From: Clostridiales bacterium
Lineage (GTDB): Bacteria; Bacillota; Clostridia; Oscillospirales; Acutalibacteraceae
Length of the DNA: 15,541 nucleotides
Direction: 5' to 3'
NCBI GenBank assembly: GCA_019421725.1
Contig: JAHZES010000027.1
Location: forward strand, 1 to 15,541
The notes below the pieces were generated by a model. That model did not search any database and had not been told where the DNA came from. It was given only the letters and a program-made list of their open reading frames with translations. The translations under genes were made by a program, and so were the position numbers. Positions 7,420 through 13,762 of the stretch are shown here, one piece after another; within the stretch, counting starts at the first letter, position 1, and each line of letters opens with the position of its first letter.

Positions 7420-7782
7420 CTATTTTCCTCCGCTTCTGTCAATCAGCCGGTGCAGTTCTTCAATCTCCGCATCGGAAAGCTTTTGCCGCCGGGCAAATGA
7501 TGCGACAAACGCGGGGAGAGAGCCTTCAAATGTTTTTTCCACCAGCTCGTCAAGCTCCGCTGCCTGCACGTCGTCTTTGGAAACAAGAGAGGTGACGGTG
7601 CCGTTCCCGTTTTTGACCACGCCGCGGTCTGAAAGTCGGCGGATCACCGTATAGGTCGTGGTGCGCGACCAGCCGAGCCGTTCTTTGCAGAGTGCGGCCA
7701 GCCTTGCGCTGCCAATGGGCTCATTTTCCCAAAGGATCAGGCAGAAACGGTATTCGCTTTCAAAGATTTTTGGTGTTGGCAA
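7420..7782 (-). CDS. BlaI/MecI/CopY-family transcriptional repressor
   Basis: BlaI-type repressors are small winged-helix dimers released from DNA when the partner M56 protease is activated. The 120 residues fit the family. The winged helix is seen in SARLAALCKERLGWSRTTTYTVIRRLSDRGVVK (about 25-57), and the C-terminal helices (LDELVEKTFEGSLPAFVASF) would dimerise. The ASN-containing cleavage loop cannot be placed with confidence. The start is TTG at 7782: AAAGGAGG stands eight bases before it and no better start is close. Two palindromes sharing GTCTAA-N4-TTAGAC (7814-7829 and 7837-7868) lie just upstream. One fills the space between the -35 and -10 of the promoter, so the gene almost surely represses its own operon. 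The divergent murT promoter is about 80 bases away and could be influenced, but this is not shown. Confidence 0.94.
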   Translation of the reverse strand: MPTPKIFESEYRFCLILWENEPIGSARLAALCKERLGWSRTTTYTVIRRLSDRGVVKNGNGTVTSLVSKDDVQAAELDELVEKTFEGSLPAFVASFARRQKLSDAEIEELHRLIDRSGGK

Positions 7783-7813
7783 GTTTTGCGCCTCCTTTTG
7801 CAGTTGCTGTATA

Positions 7814-7829
7814 GTCTAATGCGTTAGAC
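7814..7829. promoter_or_regulatory. BlaI-family operator, proximal site
   Basis: GTCTAATGCGTTAGAC is a 6-bp perfect palindrome with a 4-base spacer. It has the same core as the distal site, and the centres are 31 bp apart, close to three helical turns, so two dimers would sit on the same face. It lies between the likely transcription start and the blaI ribosome site. Confidence 0.75.
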
Positions 7830-7836
7830 AATCGTC

Positions 7837-7868
7837 CAAGTGCAGTCTAACATATTAGACTGCACTTG
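7837..7868. promoter_or_regulatory. BlaI-family operator, distal site inside the promoter
   Basis: A perfect 14-bp inverted repeat: arm CAAGTGCAGTCTAA (7837-7850), spacer CATA, arm TTAGACTGCACTTG (7855-7868). It holds the core GTCTAA-N4-TTAGAC also present at 7814-7829 and overlaps both the -35 end and the -10 of the blaI promoter. A repressor bound here would block RNA polymerase. Confidence 0.8.
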
Positions 7869-7872
7869 TCAA
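7844..7872 (-). promoter_or_regulatory. Promoter of the blaI-M56 operon
   Basis: On the minus strand TTGACA (7872-7867), a 17-base spacer and TAGACT (7849-7844). The -35 is perfect and the -10 matches four of six positions. The spacer is made of the distal operator palindrome. Confidence 0.7.
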
Positions 7873-7945
7873 GCGATTTAATGTGAAAACTGCGCGGCTC
7901 CCGGGTGCTTACTGTATGAAAACAGCGCTTCGGCACAAGATAAAA

Positions 7946-7974
7946 TTGACAATCTGCGGCGGGTGATTTAGAAT
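7946..7974 (+). promoter_or_regulatory. Promoter of the murT-gatD operon
   Basis: TTGACA (7946-7951), a 17-base spacer and TAGAAT (7969-7974) give a near-consensus promoter, starting RNA near 7981 and leaving a leader of about 58 bases before murT. It is about 80 bases from the BlaI-type operator and shares no palindrome with it. Confidence 0.75.
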
Positions 7975-8038
7975 AAAAATAATTTGCGGGCGCAAAGAAG
8001 GACTGCAAAACGTACGGAATCAGAAAGGGTCTGATGGA

Positions 8039-9430
8039 ATGGGAAAAATTCGATTTGTTTTTGCGCTGCTGGTCGGCAAGCTTGCCGAATGGGCGCTGCG
8101 CGTCTTGGCGGGCAGGGGCAGCAACACGCCCGGAGTGATTATGCTCAAGCTTTGTCCCGACGCGCTGGCCCGCTTTCAAATGCCGCCGACCGTCATCTGT
8201 GTAACCGGCACCAACGGAAAAACCAGCACCTCCAATCTTGTGACAAATATTCTGCGTTCTGCGGGGAAAACGGTCGTCAACAATTCAAAGGGCTCGAACA
8301 TGGCGCCCGGCCTTGTGACGGCGCTGGCGGCGAGCTGTACGCTTGGCGGCCGGGTAAAAGCGGATGCCGCCGTGCTGGAGGTGGACGAACGCTCCTCTCA
8401 GTATATTTACCGCTATTTCACGCCGGATTATCTGCTCTGTACGAACCTGTTCCGCGATTCCATCAAACGCAACGGCCACAGCGAATTTATCTTTGATAAA
8501 ATTAACGACTATCTTCCGGCCGAAACAACGCTGCTTCTCAACGGCAACGATATGATCTCCGGCCTGCTTGGCGAAGGCCGGAACAGGCGTGTTTTTTATT
8601 CGGTAGAACGCACCTCCCGCAGCACGGAGACCTGCCCGAATACGGTTTGCGATATCACGGCCTGCCCGCGCTGTCACCGCCGTCTGCAGTACCGCTTTTA
8701 CCATTATCACCACATAGGCGCGGCGCATTGTCCGTTCTGCGGTTTTGAAATGCCGCAAAGCAGCTACTTTGCCTCCGACGTGGATTATGAGGCGGGTACG
8801 TTTTTGTTCCACGACGGCGGAGAGACCATACTTCTGCCGTTTGCGGCAGGCAATCTGTTCAATGTGTTCAACACAACGGCTGCGGCTGCGGTCTGCCGGA
8901 TGGCGGGCGTTCCGCTGGAACAGGTGTCCCGCGGCGTGGAGGATCTTTCCGCCCGTACCGGCCGCTTTGAGGATACAAGGGCGGGAGAGCTTTCGATAGT
9001 AACAATGCTCTTCAAGAATCAGAACCCGATTTCCGGATCACAGAGCCTTGCTTATCTGGACCATATCCCGGGGCATAAAGACGTGGTGCTGATCGTGACA
9101 GATTCCAAGGATAAGGTCCACGGGCATGAGGATATTTCCTGGCTGTACGACACCGATTTTGCGTCGCTCGCTTCACCGGAGGTGGGCTCTGTTTTGATTG
9201 GCGGAACGCGGTGCAGCGATCTTGCGCTGCGGCTGGTTCTTGGAGGTGTGGACCGACAGAAGCTGCGGCTTTATCCGGATTACGAGGAGCTTGCACGAGA
9301 GCTGCCCGGAGCGGTATCTCCTCAGGGAACCACGGCGATCTTTTTTGAACTTTACGCGATGCCGATCGCAAACCGGCTGAAGAATATTCTGGTTTCTCGT
9401 TTTTCGGAAAAGGAGGGCGACGTGCAATGA
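8039..9430 (+). CDS. murT: Mur ligase-family protein MurT (lipid II isoglutaminyl synthase subunit)
   Basis: MurT with GatD normally amidates the alpha-carboxyl of D-Glu in the lipid II stem peptide: MurT activates the carboxylate with ATP and GatD supplies ammonia. The 463 residues hold the P-loop VTGTNGKTSTSN (55-66), the Mur ligase centre with EVDERSS (114-120), the MurT zinc ribbon C209/C212 and C231/C234, GNLFNVFN (271-278), and a C-terminal part with the MurT motif DISWLYDTDF (365-374), which probably includes the aspartate that completes the GatD triad in canonical pairs. AAAGGG lies nine bases before the ATG. The gene overlaps gatD by ATGA, so the products are made together. Its own residues look intact, though the VLIVTDSKDK stretch (350-359) departs from the usual asparagine-rich motif. 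Because the partner lacks its catalytic residues, the true reaction here is open. Confidence 0.92.
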   Translation: MGKIRFVFALLVGKLAEWALRVLAGRGSNTPGVIMLKLCPDALARFQMPPTVICVTGTNGKTSTSNLVTNILRSAGKTVVNNSKGSNMAPGLVTALAASCTLGGRVKADAAVLEVDERSSQYIYRYFTPDYLLCTNLFRDSIKRNGHSEFIFDKINDYLPAETTLLLNGNDMISGLLGEGRNRRVFYSVERTSRSTETCPNTVCDITACPRCHRRLQYRFYHYHHIGAAHCPFCGFEMPQSSYFASDVDYEAGTFLFHDGGETILLPFAAGNLFNVFNTTAAAAVCRMAGVPLEQVSRGVEDLSARTGRFEDTRAGELSIVTMLFKNQNPISGSQSLAYLDHIPGHKDVVLIVTDSKDKVHGHEDISWLYDTDFASLASPEVGSVLIGGTRCSDLALRLVLGGVDRQKLRLYPDYEELARELPGAVSPQGTTAIFFELYAMPIANRLKNILVSRFSEKEGDVQ

Positions 9431-10173
9431 GCAAGGTAGTGATCGAGGCGTTATATCCGGAATTCAGCAACTTGTACGGAGACCGCGGCAATCTGCTCTA
9501 TCTGCGCAGAAAGCTGGAGCTGGCCGGCGCCGAGGTGGAGCTGCTGGAGACCTCTCTTTTTGAGACTCCGGCCTTTGCGGCCCGTGACGACGTTGGTTTT
9601 CTTTATCTCGGCCCCTGTACGGAGCGCCAGCAGGAACTGGAGCTGAAGGCGCTGCGCCCGTACCGCGAGGCGCTGCTGTCCCGTATGGACGGCGCTGCGG
9701 TTACGCTGGCCACCGGCAACGCGTTTGAACTGTTTGGGGAAAAGATCCTCCGTGCCGATCCGCAAAAATCCGAAATTAAGGCGCTGGGCTTTTGGAATAC
9801 TTATGCCGAACGCTTTTCACGTCTGCGCTATAACGAGTTGTGTGTCGGAGAATGCGGCGATATCAGCGTGACCGGATTCAAAAACCAGCTCAGCCACAGC
9901 TACGGAGAAACACCCGCTCCGTTTTTGAAAATGCATACCGGAACAGGACTGAATCCGCAAAGCAGACTGGAGGGCGCCCGCGTCGGGAATTTTTATGCGA
10001 CCTACCTGCTGGGGCCGCTGCTGGCGCTGAATCCTCCGTTTGCTTCGCGCCTGCTTGCCGAGATCTACCCCGGAGCGGAAAAAGTGGAGCTGCCGTTTGA
10101 ACGGGAGGCGTATGAAAAGCGTCTCGCGGAGCTTTCCGACCCGGCTGTCAATCATCCCAAACATCATGCCTGA
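9427..10173 (+). CDS. gatD: GatD-like class I glutamine amidotransferase homologue lacking catalytic Cys and His
   Basis: GatD is the glutaminase half of the MurT-GatD complex. The 248 residues keep the GatD framework: SNLYGDRGN (14-22), the strand FLYLGPCTERQQ (58-69), GFKNQ (150-154), where GatD has GFENH, and ATYLLGPLLALNP (191-203). Two key places differ from my recollection of S. aureus GatD. Where the family has LTICGGYQFLG the protein has LATGNAFELFG (94-104), putting Gly97 at the nucleophilic cysteine (Cys94 there). Where the family has TYLHGP it has TYLLGP, putting Leu195 at the catalytic histidine (His189 there). The glycine-rich GGGxD of the oxyanion region is GPCTE. The frame is open and full length, so this is not a decayed gene. 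It overlaps murT by four bases. It may be a structural or regulatory partner or a channel for free ammonia; hydrolysis of glutamine is unlikely. Confidence 0.88.
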   Translation: MSKVVIEALYPEFSNLYGDRGNLLYLRRKLELAGAEVELLETSLFETPAFAARDDVGFLYLGPCTERQQELELKALRPYREALLSRMDGAAVTLATGNAFELFGEKILRADPQKSEIKALGFWNTYAERFSRLRYNELCVGECGDISVTGFKNQLSHSYGETPAPFLKMHTGTGLNPQSRLEGARVGNFYATYLLGPLLALNPPFASRLLAEIYPGAEKVELPFEREAYEKRLAELSDPAVNHPKHHA

Positions 10174-10182
10174 GCTGCAAAG

Positions 10183-10199
10183 GAAAATTCACAATTTTC
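10183..10199 (+). terminator. Weak AT-rich hairpin after gatD
   Basis: GAAAATT and AATTTTC form a 7-bp stem with loop CAC, nine bases after the gatD stop. No real T-run follows, so termination here would be weak at best. Confidence 0.25.
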
Positions 10200-10202
10200 T
10201 GG

Positions 10203-10232
10203 TTGTCATTTCCGGTCGTTTTATGGTATACT
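10203..10232 (+). promoter_or_regulatory. Promoter of the Ser/Glu-rich membrane protein gene
   Basis: TTGTCA (10203-10208), an 18-base spacer and TATACT (10227-10232) preceded by TGG give an extended -10 promoter. The predicted leader is about 85 bases. It separates this gene from murT-gatD. Confidence 0.65.
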
Positions 10233-10322
10233 GATATAGTTCGCGTTGGCTGGTCCGTTCTGTCAGGAACCGGCGGCCGCTGTGCGGACGAAACCCGCCC
10301 GGAATGGAAAGGATGATTATCC

Positions 10323-11294
10323 ATGCATCGTTGGAAGCAGAATGGGATTGTTTTGCTGCTGTCGGCAGTTTTTCTTTTTGCTGTTCCTGCGGCTTTTGCC
10401 GCAGAGGTCGGCTCTTCGTCGGTTGTCGGTTCTTCTGAAGCTGTTTCTGCAGCCCCGTCCGTAGAGGAAAGCTCCTCGGAAGCGTTCTCTTCCGAGACAG
10501 AGGCTTCTTCCCTGCAGGCTTCTTCCGAAACCTCTTCTGCGGAAAGTCAGGCGTCGTCCGAAGGGCCGGCCCCGTCCTCAGAGGAGCCGTTGGGGTTAAA
10601 AAGCTTTGCGATTTTTGACGGCACCGGAGGAGACGATCTTACGGCACATTTTTCGCTCAACGGCTACCATATTGCCGGGAATGTACCAAACAGCGTGGTT
10701 TCCGTTTCGGTTCAGGCGGTAGCCAACCGCGGTTCCTGTGTGGTGGATTATCATCGGCAGGGTCTGTCCGAGGGCGAAAATCCCGGTTATGCAACGGTTA
10801 CCGTTTCCGACGGTATTCAAAATGTCTATTATTACATCAGCGTGACCAGAAAGGCGTCCGACGGAGCCTCTGTTCCTTCACTTCCCCCGGCGCAATCGGT
10901 AGTGGACTGGAACACCGACGGTGTTTCCGATGTTTCCACTCCATCTGAGCTGGATTCCTGGCAGGCAACGGAGACCTCTTCTGAAAAAGCTTCGTCTCAG
11001 GAAGAAGCATCAAGTCAGGCATCCAGCGCGGCGGTGGTTGAAGGCAGCGACAAAGGCGGCGGATGGATGCTGCCTACGGCGATCGCTTTGATTTTCTTGG
11101 GCGTTCTCGGTATCGTGTTTGTTGTGTGCGATATTCTTTATACCAAAGGAATTTTGAAAAAATGGATCGTTCCGCGCAAGGGAGAAAAAGACAGCGCAGC
11201 GCATACCGCACAAAATGTGGATTCGGAACAGGCTCCGCAGCCGCCGACACCGACGGATTCGGAGGATTGGGACGAATTTTTCCGCGACAAATAA
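10323..11294 (+). CDS. Single-pass membrane protein with Ser/Glu-rich linkers (unknown function)
   Basis: I do not recognise this 323-residue protein. It starts with a signal peptide (1-26, cut likely after AFA). A low-complexity region of Ser, Glu and Ala (about 28-88) follows, with SSE repeated many times. Next is a compact beta-rich domain (about 90-178) that resembles cadherin-like or Ig-like bacterial surface domains (YYYISVTRK near its end). A second Ser/Glu-rich linker runs from about 180 to 245, then a membrane segment at about 249-272 and a charged tail of about 50 residues ending in DWDEFFRDK. The order implies one folded domain held outside the membrane on long flexible arms. AAAGGA stands nine bases before the ATG. 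The solute-binding lipoprotein gene starts 81 bases downstream without a clear terminator, so the two may be expressed together. It has no sortase motif. Confidence 0.85.
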   Translation: MHRWKQNGIVLLLSAVFLFAVPAAFAAEVGSSSVVGSSEAVSAAPSVEESSSEAFSSETEASSLQASSETSSAESQASSEGPAPSSEEPLGLKSFAIFDGTGGDDLTAHFSLNGYHIAGNVPNSVVSVSVQAVANRGSCVVDYHRQGLSEGENPGYATVTVSDGIQNVYYYISVTRKASDGASVPSLPPAQSVVDWNTDGVSDVSTPSELDSWQATETSSEKASSQEEASSQASSAAVVEGSDKGGGWMLPTAIALIFLGVLGIVFVVCDILYTKGILKKWIVPRKGEKDSAAHTAQNVDSEQAPQPPTPTDSEDWDEFFRDK

Positions 11295-11375
11295 AACAGA
11301 TGGGTACCGGCGATAATAAAGTCGGAGCTTCATTTTGCGCATGCTGACCGGTCCGGGGAAAGGAATGTGACTGAA

Positions 11376-12311
11376 ATGAAACGGTTTTTGGCGCTTTTGT
11401 CAATTTTGCTTTTTTGCTTTGCTGCAGCATCGTGCCGAGGCAGAGCGGGAACGGAATCAACGGCCTCGGATCCGTCTTGGAATCAAATATCTGAAAAAAA
11501 ACAGCTGACCGTGGGCGTTTACTCCGACCGCGCGCCTCTGACTGCAGCGGCGGACACCGGTTTTGAGGGCTTTGACATTGACTTGCTGACGCAGCTTGCC
11601 GCCCGGCTGAATGTGAATGTCAGCTTTGTTGCGATCGACGGCAGAAGCGTAGAGGACGTGCTTGCTTCCGGAGAGGTGGACTGTGTTTGCTCCGGCTGTG
11701 TTTATACGGCCGAACGAAATGAAGCGCTGTCTCTTTCCGATGTATATATGACCTCTCGTCAGGTGTTTGCGGTTACGAACGGAAGCGAGGTGAAAGACCT
11801 TGCGGACCTTGCCGGGAAAACCCTGGGAATTGTTCCGGGAAGCGCGGCCGACCTTGCGCTGCAGAAGTCCGAAACCTTCCGTGCGGCACTGGCCGAAATT
11901 AAGACCTACGATACGGAAGACAAAGCAATGCAGGCGCTGTTGAGCGGCGAAATTGATTCGGCGGCCGTTAACGAAATGCTGGTTCGCCATCTTATTATTG
12001 CGGGCTCTGATTTGAGAACGCTGCTTAGCGACGGCAACACGCCGGATTCGCTTGGTTCGGAGGATTACGTTCTTGCGTTCCGCCGCGGCAGCGATGCCCT
12101 GCTGAAAAAGGTTCAGGAAGCGTTTGCCACAATGAAGAGAGACGGTGTGCTGGACGAGCTTTCGAAAAAATGGTTCAGCAATTATCTTTCCGCAGAGGAA
12201 CAAAAGGCGGCGGACGAGGCGGCAAAGGCGGCTTCATCTGCCGCAGCGGAAGGCGAAGCTGCGCAGAGCGATGCATCTGCGGCGGAGGAGACCGGCGGCG
12301 TGGCAAATTGA
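11376..12311 (+). CDS. Extracellular solute-binding lipoprotein, family 3 (amino-acid-type), orphan
   Basis: Family 3 binding proteins catch amino acids or similar small solutes for ABC importers. The start ATG at 11376 gives MKRFLALLS and a lipoprotein signal with AASC, acylated Cys20; AAAGGA lies 11 bases upstream. A GTG three codons earlier is only two bases from that site. The SBP_bac_3 pattern is plain: LTVGVYSDRAPLT (44-56), GFDIDLLTQLAARL (65-78), YTAERNEALSLSDVY (110-124) with the arginine that usually binds the ligand carboxylate, GKTLGIVPGSAAD (147-159), GEIDSAAVNEML (191-202), and the end VLDELSKKWF (258-267). After residue 275 comes a tail of about 37 residues rich in Ala, Glu and Ser, not part of the family fold. 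No permease or ATPase gene is adjacent, so it may serve a distant importer or act as a sensor. Confidence 0.92.
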   Translation: MKRFLALLSILLFCFAAASCRGRAGTESTASDPSWNQISEKKQLTVGVYSDRAPLTAAADTGFEGFDIDLLTQLAARLNVNVSFVAIDGRSVEDVLASGEVDCVCSGCVYTAERNEALSLSDVYMTSRQVFAVTNGSEVKDLADLAGKTLGIVPGSAADLALQKSETFRAALAEIKTYDTEDKAMQALLSGEIDSAAVNEMLVRHLIIAGSDLRTLLSDGNTPDSLGSEDYVLAFRRGSDALLKKVQEAFATMKRDGVLDELSKKWFSNYLSAEEQKAADEAAKAASSAAAEGEAAQSDASAAEETGGVAN

Positions 12312-12325
12312 TCGAAACAAAATAC

Positions 12326-12354
12326 TTGACATGAAACGGTTTCCGGGTTAAAAT
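12326..12354 (+). promoter_or_regulatory. Promoter of the infC-rpmI-rplT operon
   Basis: TTGACA (12326-12331), a 17-base spacer and TAAAAT (12349-12354) make a near-consensus promoter, starting RNA near 12361 and giving a leader of about 170 bases before infC. Confidence 0.85.
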
Positions 12355-12360
12355 CTTTTC

Positions 12361-12532
12361 AGAAAACAAAGCAGAACGGCTTGTTCTCACCTTGCGGCGG
12401 CGTTCCGTCCGGGTCAATACGATGGTTTTATGGATTATCCGTAACATTGCATTGCGCGCGGGCAGAACAAATCGTTTTGCCTGCGTTTTATTTTACCCGT
12501 TTGTTTTAAATCGTGTTTGGAGGTGCTTAGCC
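12361..12532 (+). promoter_or_regulatory. infC leader with attenuator, candidate L20 leader
   Basis: The infC-rpmI-rplT operon in Firmicutes is commonly controlled by L20 binding a structured leader, with transcription termination before infC. This leader has the matching parts: a small stem AGAAC/GTTCT (12373-12377 and 12383-12387), a middle region, and a strong terminator (12457-12494). GCAGAAC occurs at 12371 and again in the terminator 5' arm at 12462. The first copy can pair fully, counting one G-T pair, with GTTTTGC of the terminator 3' arm, which would form an antiterminator. A match to the known L20 leader family is likely but was not tested. Confidence 0.7.
12457..12494 (+). terminator. 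Attenuator terminator in the infC leader
   Basis: GCGGGCAGAAC (12458-12468) pairs with GTTTTGCCTGC (12474-12484) around the loop AAATC, 11 pairs including two G-T pairs, with one more C-G pair outside. GTTTTATTTT follows. It stands between the promoter and infC, so it is an attenuator and not the end of a transcription unit, though it could also stop read-through from the lipoprotein gene. Confidence 0.8.
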
Positions 12533-13051
12533 ATTAGCAGCAAGGAACTGCAGATCAATGAAGAAATTCGCGACAAAGAAGTCCGCGTGATCGGTGCGGA
12601 TGGAACTCAAATGGGCGTAATGCCGCCGTCGCGGGCGCTGGAGATTGCCTATCAGGCTGACCTTGACCTTGTCAAGATCGCTCCTCAGGCGACGCCGCCA
12701 GTCTGCCGGGTGATGGATTACGGAAAGTATCGTTTTGAGCAGGCGAAAAAAGAAAAAGAAGCCAGAAAAAATCAGCATATTGTGGATATCAAAGAGGTTC
12801 GCCTTTCTTTGAATATTGACACAAACGATTTCAATACCAAACGCGCTCATGCCGTGCGCTTTTTGACCGGGGGAGACAAGGTAAAGGTTTCGATCCGTTT
12901 TCGCGGCAGAGAAATGGGGCATCCGGAGCTTGGGCTTGAAATTATGCGCCGCTTTGCGGACGCGTGTGCCGATACTGCAGTTGTTGAAAAGCCAGCCAAG
13001 CTGGAAGGCCGCAGTATGCTCATGTTCCTTGCACCCAAACCGAACAAGTAA
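12533..13051 (+). CDS. infC: Translation initiation factor IF-3 (ATT start codon)
   Basis: IF-3 binds the 30S subunit, checks the start codon and the initiator tRNA, and keeps subunits apart. The 172 residues contain the N-domain (INEEIRDKEVRVIGADG, 8-24), TPPVCRVMDYGKYRFEQ (54-70), the lysine-rich linker (71-85), and the C-domain (KEVRLS..., KVKVSIRFRGREM at 116-128, LAPKPNK end). The frame is open much further upstream, but those residues cover the leader terminator and are not IF-3. At the family start the codon is ATT (12533), with GGAGG nine bases before it. No ATG, GTG or TTG lies near in frame. E. coli infC also uses AUU, through which IF-3 limits its own synthesis, so the same control is expected here. 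It is the first gene of the infC-rpmI-rplT operon. Confidence 0.96.
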   Translation: MSSKELQINEEIRDKEVRVIGADGTQMGVMPPSRALEIAYQADLDLVKIAPQATPPVCRVMDYGKYRFEQAKKEKEARKNQHIVDIKEVRLSLNIDTNDFNTKRAHAVRFLTGGDKVKVSIRFRGREMGHPELGLEIMRRFADACADTAVVEKPAKLEGRSMLMFLAPKPNK

Positions 13052-13077
13052 TCTAAAGTCAAAGGAGGAGCATTTAC

Positions 13078-13275
13078 ATGCCCAAAATCAAGACACATTC
13101 CGGCGCAAAAAAACGCTTTAACCTGACCAAAACCGGCAAGGTTATCCGTGCGCACGCGAATAAGAGCCATATCCTGACCAAGAAGAACACAAAGCGCAAA
13201 AGAGGTCTTCGCCAGACCACAGTTACCGATGTGACCAATGTCGCAAAGGTCAAAAAGATGATCCCGTACAAATAA
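13078..13275 (+). CDS. rpmI: 50S ribosomal protein L35
   Basis: L35 is a small, very basic protein of the large subunit. The 65 residues start MPKIKTHSGAKKRF and carry the KSHIL segment (39-43) and the basic KKNTKRKRGLR stretch typical of the family; the length is normal. AGGAGG stands nine bases before the ATG. It is the middle gene of the infC-rpmI-rplT operon, 26 bases after infC, and should be under the same leader control. Nothing odd was seen. Confidence 0.98.
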   Translation: MPKIKTHSGAKKRFNLTKTGKVIRAHANKSHILTKKNTKRKRGLRQTTVTDVTNVAKVKKMIPYK

Positions 13276-13323
13276 GTGCGGACATCCTGTTTTTTGAAAT
13301 CGATATAATCGGAGGTAAATAAC

Positions 13324-13683
13324 ATGGCTCGTATAAAGGGTGCGCTGATGACGCGCAAAAGAAGAAAGAAGACCCTGAAACTTGCAAAGGGCTATTGGGG
13401 CTCCAAGAGCAAGCATTTTAAGATGGCGAAAGAAGCCGTCATGAAATCCGGCAATTACGCTTATATTGGCCGCAAGCAGAGAAAGCGCGATTTTCGCCGC
13501 CTGTGGATTACCCGCATTTCCGCCGGCTGCCGTGCCAATGGCGTGAGCTATTCCGCGTTTATGAACGGTCTGAAGAAGGCCGGCGTGGAGCTGAACCGCA
13601 AAATGCTTTCCGAGCTGGCCATTGCCGATCCGGCCGGCTTTGCCACTTTGGTTGAGCAGTCCAAGGCTGCTCTTGCCAAATAA
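13324..13683 (+). CDS. rplT: 50S ribosomal protein L20
   Basis: L20 binds 23S rRNA early in 50S assembly and, in Firmicutes, represses its own operon by binding the leader RNA. The 119 residues match family length. The N-terminal basic arm is present (TRKRRKKTLKLAKGYWGSKS, 11-30), followed by the globular part with YIGRKQRKRDFRRLWITRI (48-66), ending NRKMLSELAIADPAGF. GGAGG stands eight bases before the ATG. A strong terminator follows 14 bases after the stop, ending the operon. The leader at 12361-12532 is the expected target of its feedback. Confidence 0.98.
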   Translation: MARIKGALMTRKRRKKTLKLAKGYWGSKSKHFKMAKEAVMKSGNYAYIGRKQRKRDFRRLWITRISAGCRANGVSYSAFMNGLKKAGVELNRKMLSELAIADPAGFATLVEQSKAALAK

Positions 13684-13696
13684 TCATGTCTTTGCA

Positions 13697-13734
13697 GCGC
13701 TCGGGCGAAAACAGCCCGGGCGTGTTTTATTTTT
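13697..13734 (+). terminator. Intrinsic terminator after rplT
   Basis: CGCTCGGGC (13698-13706) pairs with GCCCGGGCG (13714-13722), nine pairs with one T-G, loop GAAAACA, then TGTTTTATTTTT. This is a strong rho-independent terminator. Genes after it (trmH, dprA) must rely on read-through or on a promoter that I could not identify. Confidence 0.88.
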
Positions 13735-13762
13735 GCAGCCAAAACGAACGGAGGGTGCTTTT

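Noticed and set aside
10410..10590. Ser/Glu repeats considered as a DNA tandem repeat
   Set aside because: The protein is repetitive but the codons vary and no constant DNA unit length is seen, so it is low-complexity coding sequence.
12392..12532. Upstream extension of infC beginning at an ATG
   Set aside because: It would translate through the leader terminator, has no ribosome site and no IF-3 similarity; ATT with GGAGG is better supported.
13622..13762. Upstream extension of the TrmH-family gene into rplT
   Set aside because: It overlaps rplT and its terminator, and the GTG at 13763 has GGAGG at eight bases and the family N-terminus.
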